Assembly: GCF_030704305.1 (NCBI RefSeq)
Contig: NZ_CP131935.1
Location: 1,736,001-1,800,000, forward strand
Direction: 5' to 3'
DNA: 64,000 nt
From: Massilia sp. R2A-15
GTDB taxonomy: Bacteria; Pseudomonadota; Gammaproteobacteria; Burkholderiales; Burkholderiaceae_D
Shown here: positions 8,905 to 16,350 of the stretch, piece after piece
Numbering within the stretch: position 1 is the first letter of the stretch
Layout of the letters: each line of letters starts with the position of its first letter
Position numbers and translations under genes: made by a program
The notes under the pieces: model-generated
Databases searched by the model: none
Told to the model about the DNA's origin: nothing
What the model saw: the letters and a program-made list of their open reading frames with translations, nothing else

Positions 8905-10776
8905 GTGAATACCAGCGCAGAAAGCGACCAGCCGCCGCATTGCGCAACAAGGATCAGCCAGTACCTGCAATGGGAATTCATCACGACGCGCGAGCAGCTC
9001 GAAGCCGTCCTGCGCGACCGCGAGGAAATGGTCAAGCTCAAACTCGGCGAAGCGCTGCTCGAGCAGGGACTGATATCGAAGAGCCACCTTGCGCTGGCGC
9101 TCGACCGCCAGCTGGCCGACCAGAAGGCGCCGCTGGGGAACATCCTGGTCCAGATGGGCATCGTCGATTCCTTCGTCGTGCGGCGCGCCTTGTTTCGCCG
9201 GCTCGGGATCCCGTACGTGAACGTGCTCAAGTTCCAGCTGGAGCCGGTGCTGGTGAACGCCATGCACGAGGAATTCATGCGCAAGCACGGCATCCTGCCG
9301 CTGTTTCGCACCGATACGCGCATGGTGGTGGCAGTGGAGAACCCGCTGGCGACCGAGCCCCTGCAGGAGCTGGCGTTCTACACCAAGCTGAAGATCGATG
9401 CGGTGATGGCAGGCGCCGACGAACTGGCGGAGGTAATGGAGCACTGCGGCATCGGCTTTGGCGCGCCGAAGAAGATCTCGGAGCTGGCCACGCGGCGCAG
9501 CGGCGCCGACGCCGACATGATGGTCCTGCCCGAGATCGATTCGACCGGCGAGGCCGATGGCGCCGTGGTGCGCCTGGTCGACATGATCGTCATGGAAGCG
9601 ATCGAGTACGGCGCCTCGGACATCCACATCGAGACCATGCGCGGCGACCGGCCGGTGTGCGTGCGCTTCCGCAAGGACGGCGTGATGTTCCACTATTCCG
9701 ACGTGCCGGCCAGGTTCAAGGACGGGCTAATCTCGCGCATCAAGATCATGAGCCAGCTGGACATCTCGGAGAAGCGCCATTCGCAGGACGGCAAGGTGAG
9801 CTTCGATCGCGTGGGGCTGGCGCGCGTCGACCTGCGGGTGGCCACCGTGCCGACTTCGGGCGGCGCCGAGGACATCGTGATGCGCATCCTGACGCCGCCG
9901 ACGGCGGTTTCGCTCGACGCGCTGGGGCTCGCGCCCGACGTGCTCGCACACCTGCGCGAACTGGCCGGCAAGCCGCAAGGCCTGCTGTTCGTGTGCGGGC
10001 CGACGGGATCGGGCAAGACCACCACGGTGCACGCGCTGCTGGCCAGGCTCAATACGCCGTCGAACAAGATCTGGACGGTGGAGGATCCCATCGAGATCGT
10101 CCAGGAGGGGCTGCGCCAGGTGCAGGTCCAGGCCAAGATCGGCTGGAGCTTCGCCGCGGTGCTGCGCTGCCTGATGCGGGCCGATCCCGACATCATCATG
10201 GTCGGCGAAACGCGCGACTCCGAGACGGCGCGCACGGTGATCGAGGCTTCACTGACGGGCCACCTGGTGCTGTCGACGATGCACACCAACAGCGCGGCCG
10301 AGAGCATGGTGCGCCTGCTCGACTTCGGACTCGATCCCTTCAACTTTGCCGATGCGCTGATCGCGGTGCTGGCGCAGCGGCTGGTGCGGCGCCTGTGCAG
10401 CGAATGCAGCCAGGCGATTGTGGCCTCCGACGAGCAGATCCGCGTGCTGGCGCAGGCCTACTGCTTCGAGACCGAACTAGAGCCCGCGGCGGTGCAGGCG
10501 CAATGGCGCGCGCGCCACGGCGATGCGGACGGCAGGATTCACTTGAAGAGGGCGCCGGGCTGCACGCGTTGCGACAACAGCGGGTACAAGGGCAGGGTGG
10601 GTGTGCACGAGCTGCTGATCGCCACGGCGGCGATCAAGCAAATGATTCACGCTAAGGTCACGGCCGCCGAACTGCTGCGCGCGGCCATTGGGCAGGGAAT
10701 GCGTACGCTCAGGCAGGATGGGATCGAGAAGATACTGCAGGGGGTGACCACTTGGGAACAGATACGGGCAATCTGA
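8905..10776 (+). CDS. GspE/PulE/PilB-type secretion ATPase (orphan)
   Basis: Hexameric ATPases of this family power type II secretion or type IV pilus assembly from the cytoplasmic side. The 623-residue protein has a GspE N-terminal domain (GEALLEQGLISKSHLALAL, about residues 35 to 150), then the ATPase core with Walker A GPTGSGKTTT (about 370), an Asp box, Walker B ADPDIIMVGETRDSETA, the His box HLVLSTMHTNSA, and the four-Cys zinc site CSEC ... CTRC before SGYKGRVGVHELL. The GTG at 8905 has GGGGAGG four bases upstream; an ATG 16 codons earlier has none. No pseudopilin or pilus genes are nearby, so its machine must be encoded elsewhere. Confidence 0.9.
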   Translation: MNTSAESDQPPHCATRISQYLQWEFITTREQLEAVLRDREEMVKLKLGEALLEQGLISKSHLALALDRQLADQKAPLGNILVQMGIVDSFVVRRALFRRLGIPYVNVLKFQLEPVLVNAMHEEFMRKHGILPLFRTDTRMVVAVENPLATEPLQELAFYTKLKIDAVMAGADELAEVMEHCGIGFGAPKKISELATRRSGADADMMVLPEIDSTGEADGAVVRLVDMIVMEAIEYGASDIHIETMRGDRPVCVRFRKDGVMFHYSDVPARFKDGLISRIKIMSQLDISEKRHSQDGKVSFDRVGLARVDLRVATVPTSGGAEDIVMRILTPPTAVSLDALGLAPDVLAHLRELAGKPQGLLFVCGPTGSGKTTTVHALLARLNTPSNKIWTVEDPIEIVQEGLRQVQVQAKIGWSFAAVLRCLMRADPDIIMVGETRDSETARTVIEASLTGHLVLSTMHTNSAAESMVRLLDFGLDPFNFADALIAVLAQRLVRRLCSECSQAIVASDEQIRVLAQAYCFETELEPAAVQAQWRARHGDADGRIHLKRAPGCTRCDNSGYKGRVGVHELLIATAAIKQMIHAKVTAAELLRAAIGQGMRTLRQDGIEKILQGVTTWEQIRAI

Positions 10777-10780
10777 AAAT

Positions 10781-10807
10781 GGGGTCAGGTCCGCGGGACC
10801 AGACCCC
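10781..10807. repeat. Family A intergenic palindrome, copy 2
   Basis: Half-sites GGGGTCAGGTCC and GGACCAGACCCC around a GCG centre fill most of the 42-base gap between the convergent ATPase and decarboxylase genes. It may form the transcription stop for both. Confidence 0.85.
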
Positions 10808-10818
10808 GTACTTGCATG

Positions 10819-13092
10819 CTATCGGATTGGACGAACGCCGTCGCTCTTCACGCAGTCGACGAAGTAGCCGCGCTTGCCATCCACTTCGCGCTTGACCAGG
10901 CCGTGCACGTCGGTCTCGAAGCCAGGGAAGCGCTCGTTGAAGTCGCGCGCGAAGCGCAGGTAGTCGACGATGGTCTTGTTGAAGCGCTCGCCCGGAATCA
11001 GCAGCGGAATGCCCGGCGGGTAAGGCGTCAGCAGGATCGCGGTGATGCGCCCCTCGAGGTCTTCGATCGCCACGCGCTCGATCTCGCGGTGCGCCATCTT
11101 GGCGAATGCGTCCGACGGCTTCATCGCGGGGATCATGTCCGACAGGTACATCTCGGTGGTCAGGCGCGCCACGTCGTAGGCCTTGTAGAAGTCGTGGATC
11201 GACTGGCACAGGTCGCGCAGGCCCATCGCCTCGTAGCGCGGGTTGGCCTGCGCGAATTCCGGCAGGATGCGCCACATCGGCTGGTTCTTGTCGTAGTCGT
11301 CCTTGAACTGCTGCAGCGCGGTGACCAGCGTGTTCCAGCGGCCCTTGGTGATGCCGATCGTGAACATGATGAAGAACGAGTACAGCCCGCACTTCTCGAT
11401 GATCACGCCGTGCTCGGCCAGGTACTTGGTGACGATCGAGGCCGGGATGCCGGACTCGCCGAACTGGCCGTCGAGCGACAGGCCGGGCGTGACCACCGTT
11501 GCCTTGATCGGGTCGAGCATGTTAAAGCCCGGCGCCAGCTTGCCGAAGCCGTGCCAGTCATCCTCGGCGCGGATCATCCAGTCTTCCTGGGTGCCGATGC
11601 CTTCTTCCGAGAAGGTGTCCGGGCCCCAGACCTTGAACCACCAGTCGTTGCCGAATTCGGCGTCCACCTTCTTCATCGCGCGACGGAAGTCGAGCGCTTC
11701 GAAGATCGACTCTTCCACCAACGCGGTGCCGCCCGGCGCTTCCATCATCGCGGCGGCGACGTCGCACGAGGCGATGATCGAATACTGCGGCGAGGTAGAG
11801 GTGTGCATCAGGTAGGCTTCGTTGAAGGCGTCCTGGTCGAGCTTGACCGATTCCGACTCGCGCACCAGCACCTGCGAGGCCTGCGACAGGCCGGCCAGCA
11901 GCTTGTGGGTCGACTGGGTCGAGAAGATCATCGATTCCTTGGCGCGCGGGCGGTCGCGGCCGATCGCGTGCATGTTCTTGTAGAAGTCGTGGAAGGTCGC
12001 GTGCGGCAGCCATGCTTCGTCGAAGTGCAGCGTGTCGATCTTCCCGTCCAACATTTCGCGCAGGGTCTCGACGTTGTACACCACGCCGTCGTAGGTGGAC
12101 TGGGTGATGGTGAGGATGCGCGGCTTCTTGTTGACGGCTTCGCGGGCGAACGGATTGGCTTCGATCTTGCGGGCGATCGACTCGGGCGTGAACTCTTCGA
12201 GCGGGATCGGGCCGATGATGCCCAGGTGGTTTCGGGTCGGCATCAGGAACACGGGAATCGCGCCGCACATGATGATCGAGTGCAGAATCGACTTGTGGCA
12301 GTTGCGGTCCACAACGACGATGTCGCCTGGCGCCACGGTCGAGTGCCATACCATCTTGTTCGAGGTGGAGGTGCCGTTGGTGACGAAGTAGCAGTGGTCG
12401 GCGTTGAAGATGCGCGCCGCATTGCGCTCGGACTTGGCGACCGGGCCGGTGTGATCGAGCAGCTGGCCCAGTTCCTCGACCGCGTTGCAGACGTCGGCGC
12501 GCAGCATGTTCTCGCCGAAGAACTGGTGGAACATCTGGCCGATCGGCGACTTCAGGAAGGCCACGCCGCCCGAGTGGCCGGGGCAGTGCCAGGAGTACGA
12601 GCCGTCGTTGGCGTAGTTGACCAGCGCGCGGAAAAACGGCGGCGCCAGGCCGTCGAGGTAGGACTTCGCTTCGCGGATGATGTGGCGCGCGACGAATTCC
12701 GGCGTGTCCTCGAACATGTGGATGAAGCCGTGCAGCTCGCGCAGGATGTCGTTGGGGATGTGGCGCGAGGTGCGCGTTTCGCCGTAGATGTAGATCGGGA
12801 TGTCGGCGTTCTTGTGGCGGATCTCCTGCACGAACGAGCGCAGCGCGGTCAGCGCGAAGTCGGTTTCTTCGAGCGAGCCGCCGCCGAATTCCTCGTCGTC
12901 GATCGACAGCACGAAGGCCGACGCGCGCGACTGCTGCTGCGCGAACTGCGACAGGTCGCCGTAGCTGGTCAGGCCGAGCACTTCCATGCCTTCCTTTTCC
13001 ATGGCTTCGGCCAGGGCGCGAATGCCCAGGCCGGAGGTGTTCTCGGAACGGAAGTCCTCGTCAATGATGACGATGGGGAAACGAAATTTCAT
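10819..13092 (-). CDS. Orn/Lys/Arg decarboxylase (PLP fold type I)
   Basis: This family decarboxylates a basic amino acid to its polyamine or cadaverine/agmatine product. The 757-residue protein has an N-terminal response-regulator-like wing domain (about 1 to 130), a large PLP domain with SWHCPGHSGGVAFLKS near the start and the PLP lysine in QSTHKLLAGLSQ, and a C-terminal domain with PYPPGIPLLIPGE. Length and order match the large inducible-type bacterial enzymes. ATG at 13092 follows TTGGAG; the longer in-frame start adds unrelated residues. Whether the substrate is arginine, lysine or ornithine cannot be settled from sequence alone; arginine or lysine is most likely. No antiporter gene is adjacent. 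Confidence 0.92.
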   Translation of the reverse strand: MKFRFPIVIIDEDFRSENTSGLGIRALAEAMEKEGMEVLGLTSYGDLSQFAQQQSRASAFVLSIDDEEFGGGSLEETDFALTALRSFVQEIRHKNADIPIYIYGETRTSRHIPNDILRELHGFIHMFEDTPEFVARHIIREAKSYLDGLAPPFFRALVNYANDGSYSWHCPGHSGGVAFLKSPIGQMFHQFFGENMLRADVCNAVEELGQLLDHTGPVAKSERNAARIFNADHCYFVTNGTSTSNKMVWHSTVAPGDIVVVDRNCHKSILHSIIMCGAIPVFLMPTRNHLGIIGPIPLEEFTPESIARKIEANPFAREAVNKKPRILTITQSTYDGVVYNVETLREMLDGKIDTLHFDEAWLPHATFHDFYKNMHAIGRDRPRAKESMIFSTQSTHKLLAGLSQASQVLVRESESVKLDQDAFNEAYLMHTSTSPQYSIIASCDVAAAMMEAPGGTALVEESIFEALDFRRAMKKVDAEFGNDWWFKVWGPDTFSEEGIGTQEDWMIRAEDDWHGFGKLAPGFNMLDPIKATVVTPGLSLDGQFGESGIPASIVTKYLAEHGVIIEKCGLYSFFIMFTIGITKGRWNTLVTALQQFKDDYDKNQPMWRILPEFAQANPRYEAMGLRDLCQSIHDFYKAYDVARLTTEMYLSDMIPAMKPSDAFAKMAHREIERVAIEDLEGRITAILLTPYPPGIPLLIPGERFNKTIVDYLRFARDFNERFPGFETDVHGLVKREVDGKRGYFVDCVKSDGVRPIR

Positions 13093-13386
13093 GGCAACTC
13101 CAAAGCGAAGCGCCGTGAGGGCAGTCCGCGCCGGCCAGGGCGGGATGCTGCTCACGGCACCGAAGAAAATAAGAAGCGGATTTTCGCAGAAATGTCCGCA
13201 ATCCGGTGAAAAAACTTTAAGCCAGCTTAGCCGACAACGGGCGATTGCTGTCGCACAATACTGTTGCCGGTCGTACCTGCGAAGGCAGGTACCTATGCTG
13301 AGCGAGAAAAAAGGTGGAGCAAGCTCAGTATGGGTTCCTGCCTGCGCAGGAAGTCGTTCTCGCCAATGGCGGGAACGACGTGCGGG
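13093..13386. other. 294-base non-coding gap with family B repeats
   Basis: This gap separates two minus-strand genes. It holds the upstream region of the decarboxylase (AT-rich around 13165 to 13220) and an inverted pair of family B palindromes at 13270 to 13379. I see no credible gene. Confidence 0.6.
13270..13379. repeat. Family B repeat pair 1 (inverted)
   Basis: The first unit (13270 to 13302) reads GTCGTACCTGC ... GCAGGTACCTATGCTGAG; the second (13324 to 13379) is inverted, CTCAGTATGGGTTCCTGC ... GCAGGAA, and its tail carries an extra GTTCTCGCC ... GGCGGGAACGAC hairpin. Each unit has its own internal palindrome, and the two face each other like a BIME. Confidence 0.8.
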
Positions 13387-13995
13387 TCAGTGGGCCGCCG
13401 CGCCGCCCAGCAGCGCGCCGACCGGATCGATGTGCAGCCAGGCGAACACGCCCAGCGCCACACCCACCGCGGCGACGGCGTAGGCGCCGATCATCAGCCA
13501 GCGTTTGCGCGTGAGCAGGGTGATCGCGGCCAGCGAAATGGCGATCTGCTCGGCGGTGGTGGCCAGCGCCCACTGGTGATGCTGGTGCATCGCCGCGTCG
13601 GACTTGTGGTTCCACTCGGTAGACGACGCCTCGAACTTCTCGGCCTTCTTCTTGATGTCGCCCTTCTCGGATTCGTAGCGCGCCACGTCGGCCTTGTATT
13701 TGGCGGGATCGACGCCTGGCAGCGTCATCGCCATCTCGGCCAGGTTCTGCTTGCTCGACTTGGCCTGGTAGTAATTCCAGGCGTTGGCCGCTTCGGTCTT
13801 GTCGATCGCCGCGTTGTTCTTGAACAGCGCCGCGTCGTTCTGCGTCGAGCCGCCCAGGTAGCCGAACAGGGCGCCGACCGTGGCCAGGATCGCCGTCATG
13901 ACCGCGATGTTGTTCGAGAAGCTGTCGCCGCCGTGCGCTGCGTGTTCAACCGCGTGGTCGTGCGGGCCGTGTACGTGGAAACCGTGTCCTGACAT
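13387..13995 (-). CDS. DUF4337 family membrane protein
   Basis: DUF4337 proteins are small membrane proteins of unknown function. This 202-residue protein has a His-rich N-terminus (MSGHGFHVHGPHDHAVEHAA), a first membrane segment near residues 31 to 47, a charged helical stretch (NAWNYYQAKSSKQNLAE, then KKKAEKFEASS) that could form a coiled coil, and two C-terminal membrane segments (about 146 to 160 and 168 to 185). NAWNYYQAKS is typical of the family. It starts 2 bases after the folA stop and is surely co-transcribed with it, though no functional link to folate is known. Confidence 0.85.
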   Translation of the reverse strand: MSGHGFHVHGPHDHAVEHAAHGGDSFSNNIAVMTAILATVGALFGYLGGSTQNDAALFKNNAAIDKTEAANAWNYYQAKSSKQNLAEMAMTLPGVDPAKYKADVARYESEKGDIKKKAEKFEASSTEWNHKSDAAMHQHHQWALATTAEQIAISLAAITLLTRKRWLMIGAYAVAAVGVALGVFAWLHIDPVGALLGGAAAH

Positions 13996-13997
13996 TG

Positions 13998-14495
13998 TTA
14001 GTTCGCTTTATGGTAGGTGACGAAGGAGTAATCGTAGCCGTTGGCGTCGGAATGGTGCTTCTCGCGCGCCGTTTCGATCCACTGGCCGGGCGGCAGCGGC
14101 GGGAAGAAGGTGTCGCAATCGAAGGTATGGTCGATCTCGGTGATGACCAGGCGGTCGGCCAGGGGCATCGATTCGGTGAAGATCTGGGCGCCGCCGATGA
14201 TGCAGGCTTCCTGGCCGCCGGCCAGCGCGATGGCGTCGGCCAGCGAGGTGACCGCGTCAACGCCATCGTGGCGCCATTCGGCATTGCGGGTGACGACGAT
14301 ATTGCGCCGGTTCGGCAGCGGCCGGCCGATCGAGTCGAAGGTCTTGCGGCCCATGATGATCGGGTGGCCGGTGGTGACGCGCTTGAAGTGCGCCAGGTCC
14401 TCGGGCAGGTGCCAGGGCAGGGTGTTGTTGACACCGATGCCGCGCTGCGCGTCGATCGCCACCACCAGGGTGAGCGCGGGTGAGCCGTGCTTCAT
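13998..14495 (-). CDS. folA: Dihydrofolate reductase
   Basis: FolA reduces dihydrofolate to tetrahydrofolate with NADPH, regenerating the cofactor used up by ThyA. The 165-residue protein is full length: LVVAIDAQRGIGVNNTLPWHLPEDL (residues 10 to 34; Met20-loop and catalytic acidic residue in LPEDL), GHPIIMGRKTFDSIGRPLPNR, the NADPH-binding IIGGAQIF and a C-terminal DYSFVTYHK. The ATG at 14495 gives the canonical start; extension upstream is non-homologous. The ribosome site is weak (GGAA). thyA lies 3.6 kb upstream on the same strand, separated by the KaiC / GGDEF-EAL pair. Confidence 0.97.
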   Translation of the reverse strand: MKHGSPALTLVVAIDAQRGIGVNNTLPWHLPEDLAHFKRVTTGHPIIMGRKTFDSIGRPLPNRRNIVVTRNAEWRHDGVDAVTSLADAIALAGGQEACIIGGAQIFTESMPLADRLVITEIDHTFDCDTFFPPLPPGQWIETAREKHHSDANGYDYSFVTYHKAN

Positions 14496-14568
14496 TTCAG
14501 GAAATTCCGTATGCGAAAAATGAGTGGGTATTTTAGCAGCCGCTGCGCGCCTGAGCCAGCCGCCGCCG

Positions 14569-16350
14569 TCACGACGCCCGCACCGTCCCGCGCCATGGCG
14601 AAGGCACGGCCTGGATGTAGCTCGGTCCCAGCCGCTTGACGCGTCCATGCCTGAGCAGCGACGCAAGCTTCATGGCCGGCACCGGCCGGCTGTAGAAGTA
14701 GCCCTGCACCAGGTCGCAGCCGCGCTCGCGCAGGAAGCGCGCCTGCCAGGCGGCGTAGGCGCCCTCGGCCGTCGCGGACAGGCCCAGGCTGTGCGCCAGC
14801 GCGATGGCGGCGCCGGCGATCGAACTGTTGCGGTCGCCAATGTCGATCTCGGCGATGAGGGACTTGTCGACTTTCAGATTGTCGATCGGGAAGCGCTTCA
14901 GGTAGCTCAGGCTGGAATAGCCGACGCCGAAGTCGTCGATCGACAACTCCACGCCAGTGGCCTTCAGTTCGTGCAGGACCGCGCCGATATCGCCCATCAG
15001 GGTCGTCTCGGTCAACTCCAGCGTCAGGTATTTGGGATCGAGGCCGCTCTCGGCGAGCGCGGCGCGCACGCTCGCCGCCAGTTCGGACCGGCACTGGCGG
15101 GCCGCCACGTTGACCGCCACCGGGATCGGCGGCAGACCCTGGCGTTGCCAGCGCTTGTTCTGCAGGCAGGCTTCGCGCAAGACCCAGTCGCCCAGTTCGA
15201 CGATGAGGCCGGTTTCCTCGGCGACCGGGATGAAGCGGTCCGGCGGCAGCACCCCCAGGGTCGGATGCGACCAGCGCAGCAAGGCCTCGACGGCGGCGAT
15301 GCGCCCGGTCGCCACCTCCACCTGGGGCTGGTAGAAGACGATGAACTCGCCGCGCCCGAGTCCGGCGCGCATGCTGCTTTCGAGGGTCAGCCGCTCCATC
15401 GCCCGGTTCGTCATGTTGGTGGTGTAGAACTCGTAGCAATTCCCGCCGCGCGCCTTGGCCTTGTACATGGCGCTGTCGGCGTTGCGGATCAGCATGTCGC
15501 CGTCGCCGGCGTCGGCCGGGTACAGGCTGATGCCGACGCTGGCGCCGGTGGCGAACTGCGCGCCCTCGATCTGATGCGGCTCGCCCAGCGCCCAGATGAT
15601 CTTCTGCGCCACGTGGGCCGGCATGTCGGGACGGTCGAATTGCGGGATGACGAATACGAACTCGTCGCCTCCGAGGCGGGCCACCGTGTCTTCCACCCGC
15701 AGCAGGGACTTCAGGCGGGCCGCGACGCTGCACAGCAGCAGGTCGCCGACCCGGTGGCCGAGCGAATCGTTGACCAGCTTGAAGCGGTCGAGGTCGAGGA
15801 ACAGCAGCGCGACCTGGCCGCCGTGGCGGGTGGCAGACGCCAGCGCCTGCGCCAGCCGGTCGCCCAGCAAGTGGCGGTTGGGCAGGCCGGTCAGCGCGTC
15901 GTGCTGGGCCAGGAAACTGTTGCGGTCGTCCACCGCCTGGCGCTCGGTCAGCTCGGAAAACACCGCCATGTAGTGGCGCGCGTCGCCAGCCTCGTCGGCG
16001 ACGGCGTTCACGCACAGCCACTGCCGGTGTCGTTCGCCGGCCTTGGTGTGGCACCAAGCTTCGCCGTGCCAGTGGCCGTCGCGCTGCGCGGCGCGCCAGA
16101 TGGCGCGGTAGCCGGCGCGGTATCCGGCGCGGTAGCCGGCGCCCGATCCACGCTCCGGTTCCAGAAAGCCGGGACGGCGCCCGGCCGCTTCGGCGGACCC
16201 GTAGCCGGTCATCGTGGTGAAGGCGGGATTGACCGCCAGGATGCGGCGCCGCGCATCGGTGATCATGATGCCTTCGGAAAAGCTGTCGAATACCTTGCGG
16301 TACAGGGCAAGGTCGCCGTTGCCGGCCGCGGCGGGCGTGGCGGCGTTCAT
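14569..16350 (-). CDS. PAS-GGDEF-EAL c-di-GMP enzyme coupled to a KaiC-like gene
   Basis: This 593-residue protein can make and/or degrade c-di-GMP. A PAS sensor (about 16 to 135) is followed by a GGDEF domain with intact GGDEF at 227 to 231 and an RxxD inhibitory site at 218 to 221, then an EAL domain with EAL at 355 to 357, ELTE near 445, DDFG at 472 to 475, Lys493 in NLKVD and Gln549 in VQGY. The usual AEGVET loop reads AEGAYA, so the first Glu stays but the next residues differ. Both activities look possible. The PAS domain holds a threefold AGYR tandem repeat. The start ATG overlaps the KaiC stop by 4 bases, so the two are translationally coupled. Confidence 0.93.
   Translation of the reverse strand: MNAATPAAAGNGDLALYRKVFDSFSEGIMITDARRRILAVNPAFTTMTGYGSAEAAGRRPGFLEPERGSGAGYRAGYRAGYRAIWRAAQRDGHWHGEAWCHTKAGERHRQWLCVNAVADEAGDARHYMAVFSELTERQAVDDRNSFLAQHDALTGLPNRHLLGDRLAQALASATRHGGQVALLFLDLDRFKLVNDSLGHRVGDLLLCSVAARLKSLLRVEDTVARLGGDEFVFVIPQFDRPDMPAHVAQKIIWALGEPHQIEGAQFATGASVGISLYPADAGDGDMLIRNADSAMYKAKARGGNCYEFYTTNMTNRAMERLTLESSMRAGLGRGEFIVFYQPQVEVATGRIAAVEALLRWSHPTLGVLPPDRFIPVAEETGLIVELGDWVLREACLQNKRWQRQGLPPIPVAVNVAARQCRSELAASVRAALAESGLDPKYLTLELTETTLMGDIGAVLHELKATGVELSIDDFGVGYSSLSYLKRFPIDNLKVDKSLIAEIDIGDRNSSIAGAAIALAHSLGLSATAEGAYAAWQARFLRERGCDLVQGYFYSRPVPAMKLASLLRHGRVKRLGPSYIQAVPSPWRGTVRAS
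16103..16138. repeat. Three tandem 12-base repeats inside the PAS domain
   Basis: The unit GCGCGGTAGCCG occurs three times (the middle copy has one T for G), adding four residues per unit and giving AGYR three times at about residues 71 to 82. It lies in a loop region between PAS strands and could vary in number by slippage. Confidence 0.85.

Noticed and set aside
10816..13209. Very long open frame on the plus strand across the decarboxylase gene
   Set aside because: It is the antisense shadow of the PLP decarboxylase; its composition (Arg/His/Val-rich) has no domain features, while the minus frame shows a complete family.
13270..13379. CRISPR array from repeated short units
   Set aside because: The units are palindromic, only two per site, inverted rather than direct, and the spacers are not of constant length; no cas genes are present.
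16103..16138. The 12-base tandem repeat as a regulatory iteron
   Set aside because: It is in frame within the PAS domain of a real protein and has only three units, so it is better read as a coding repeat.
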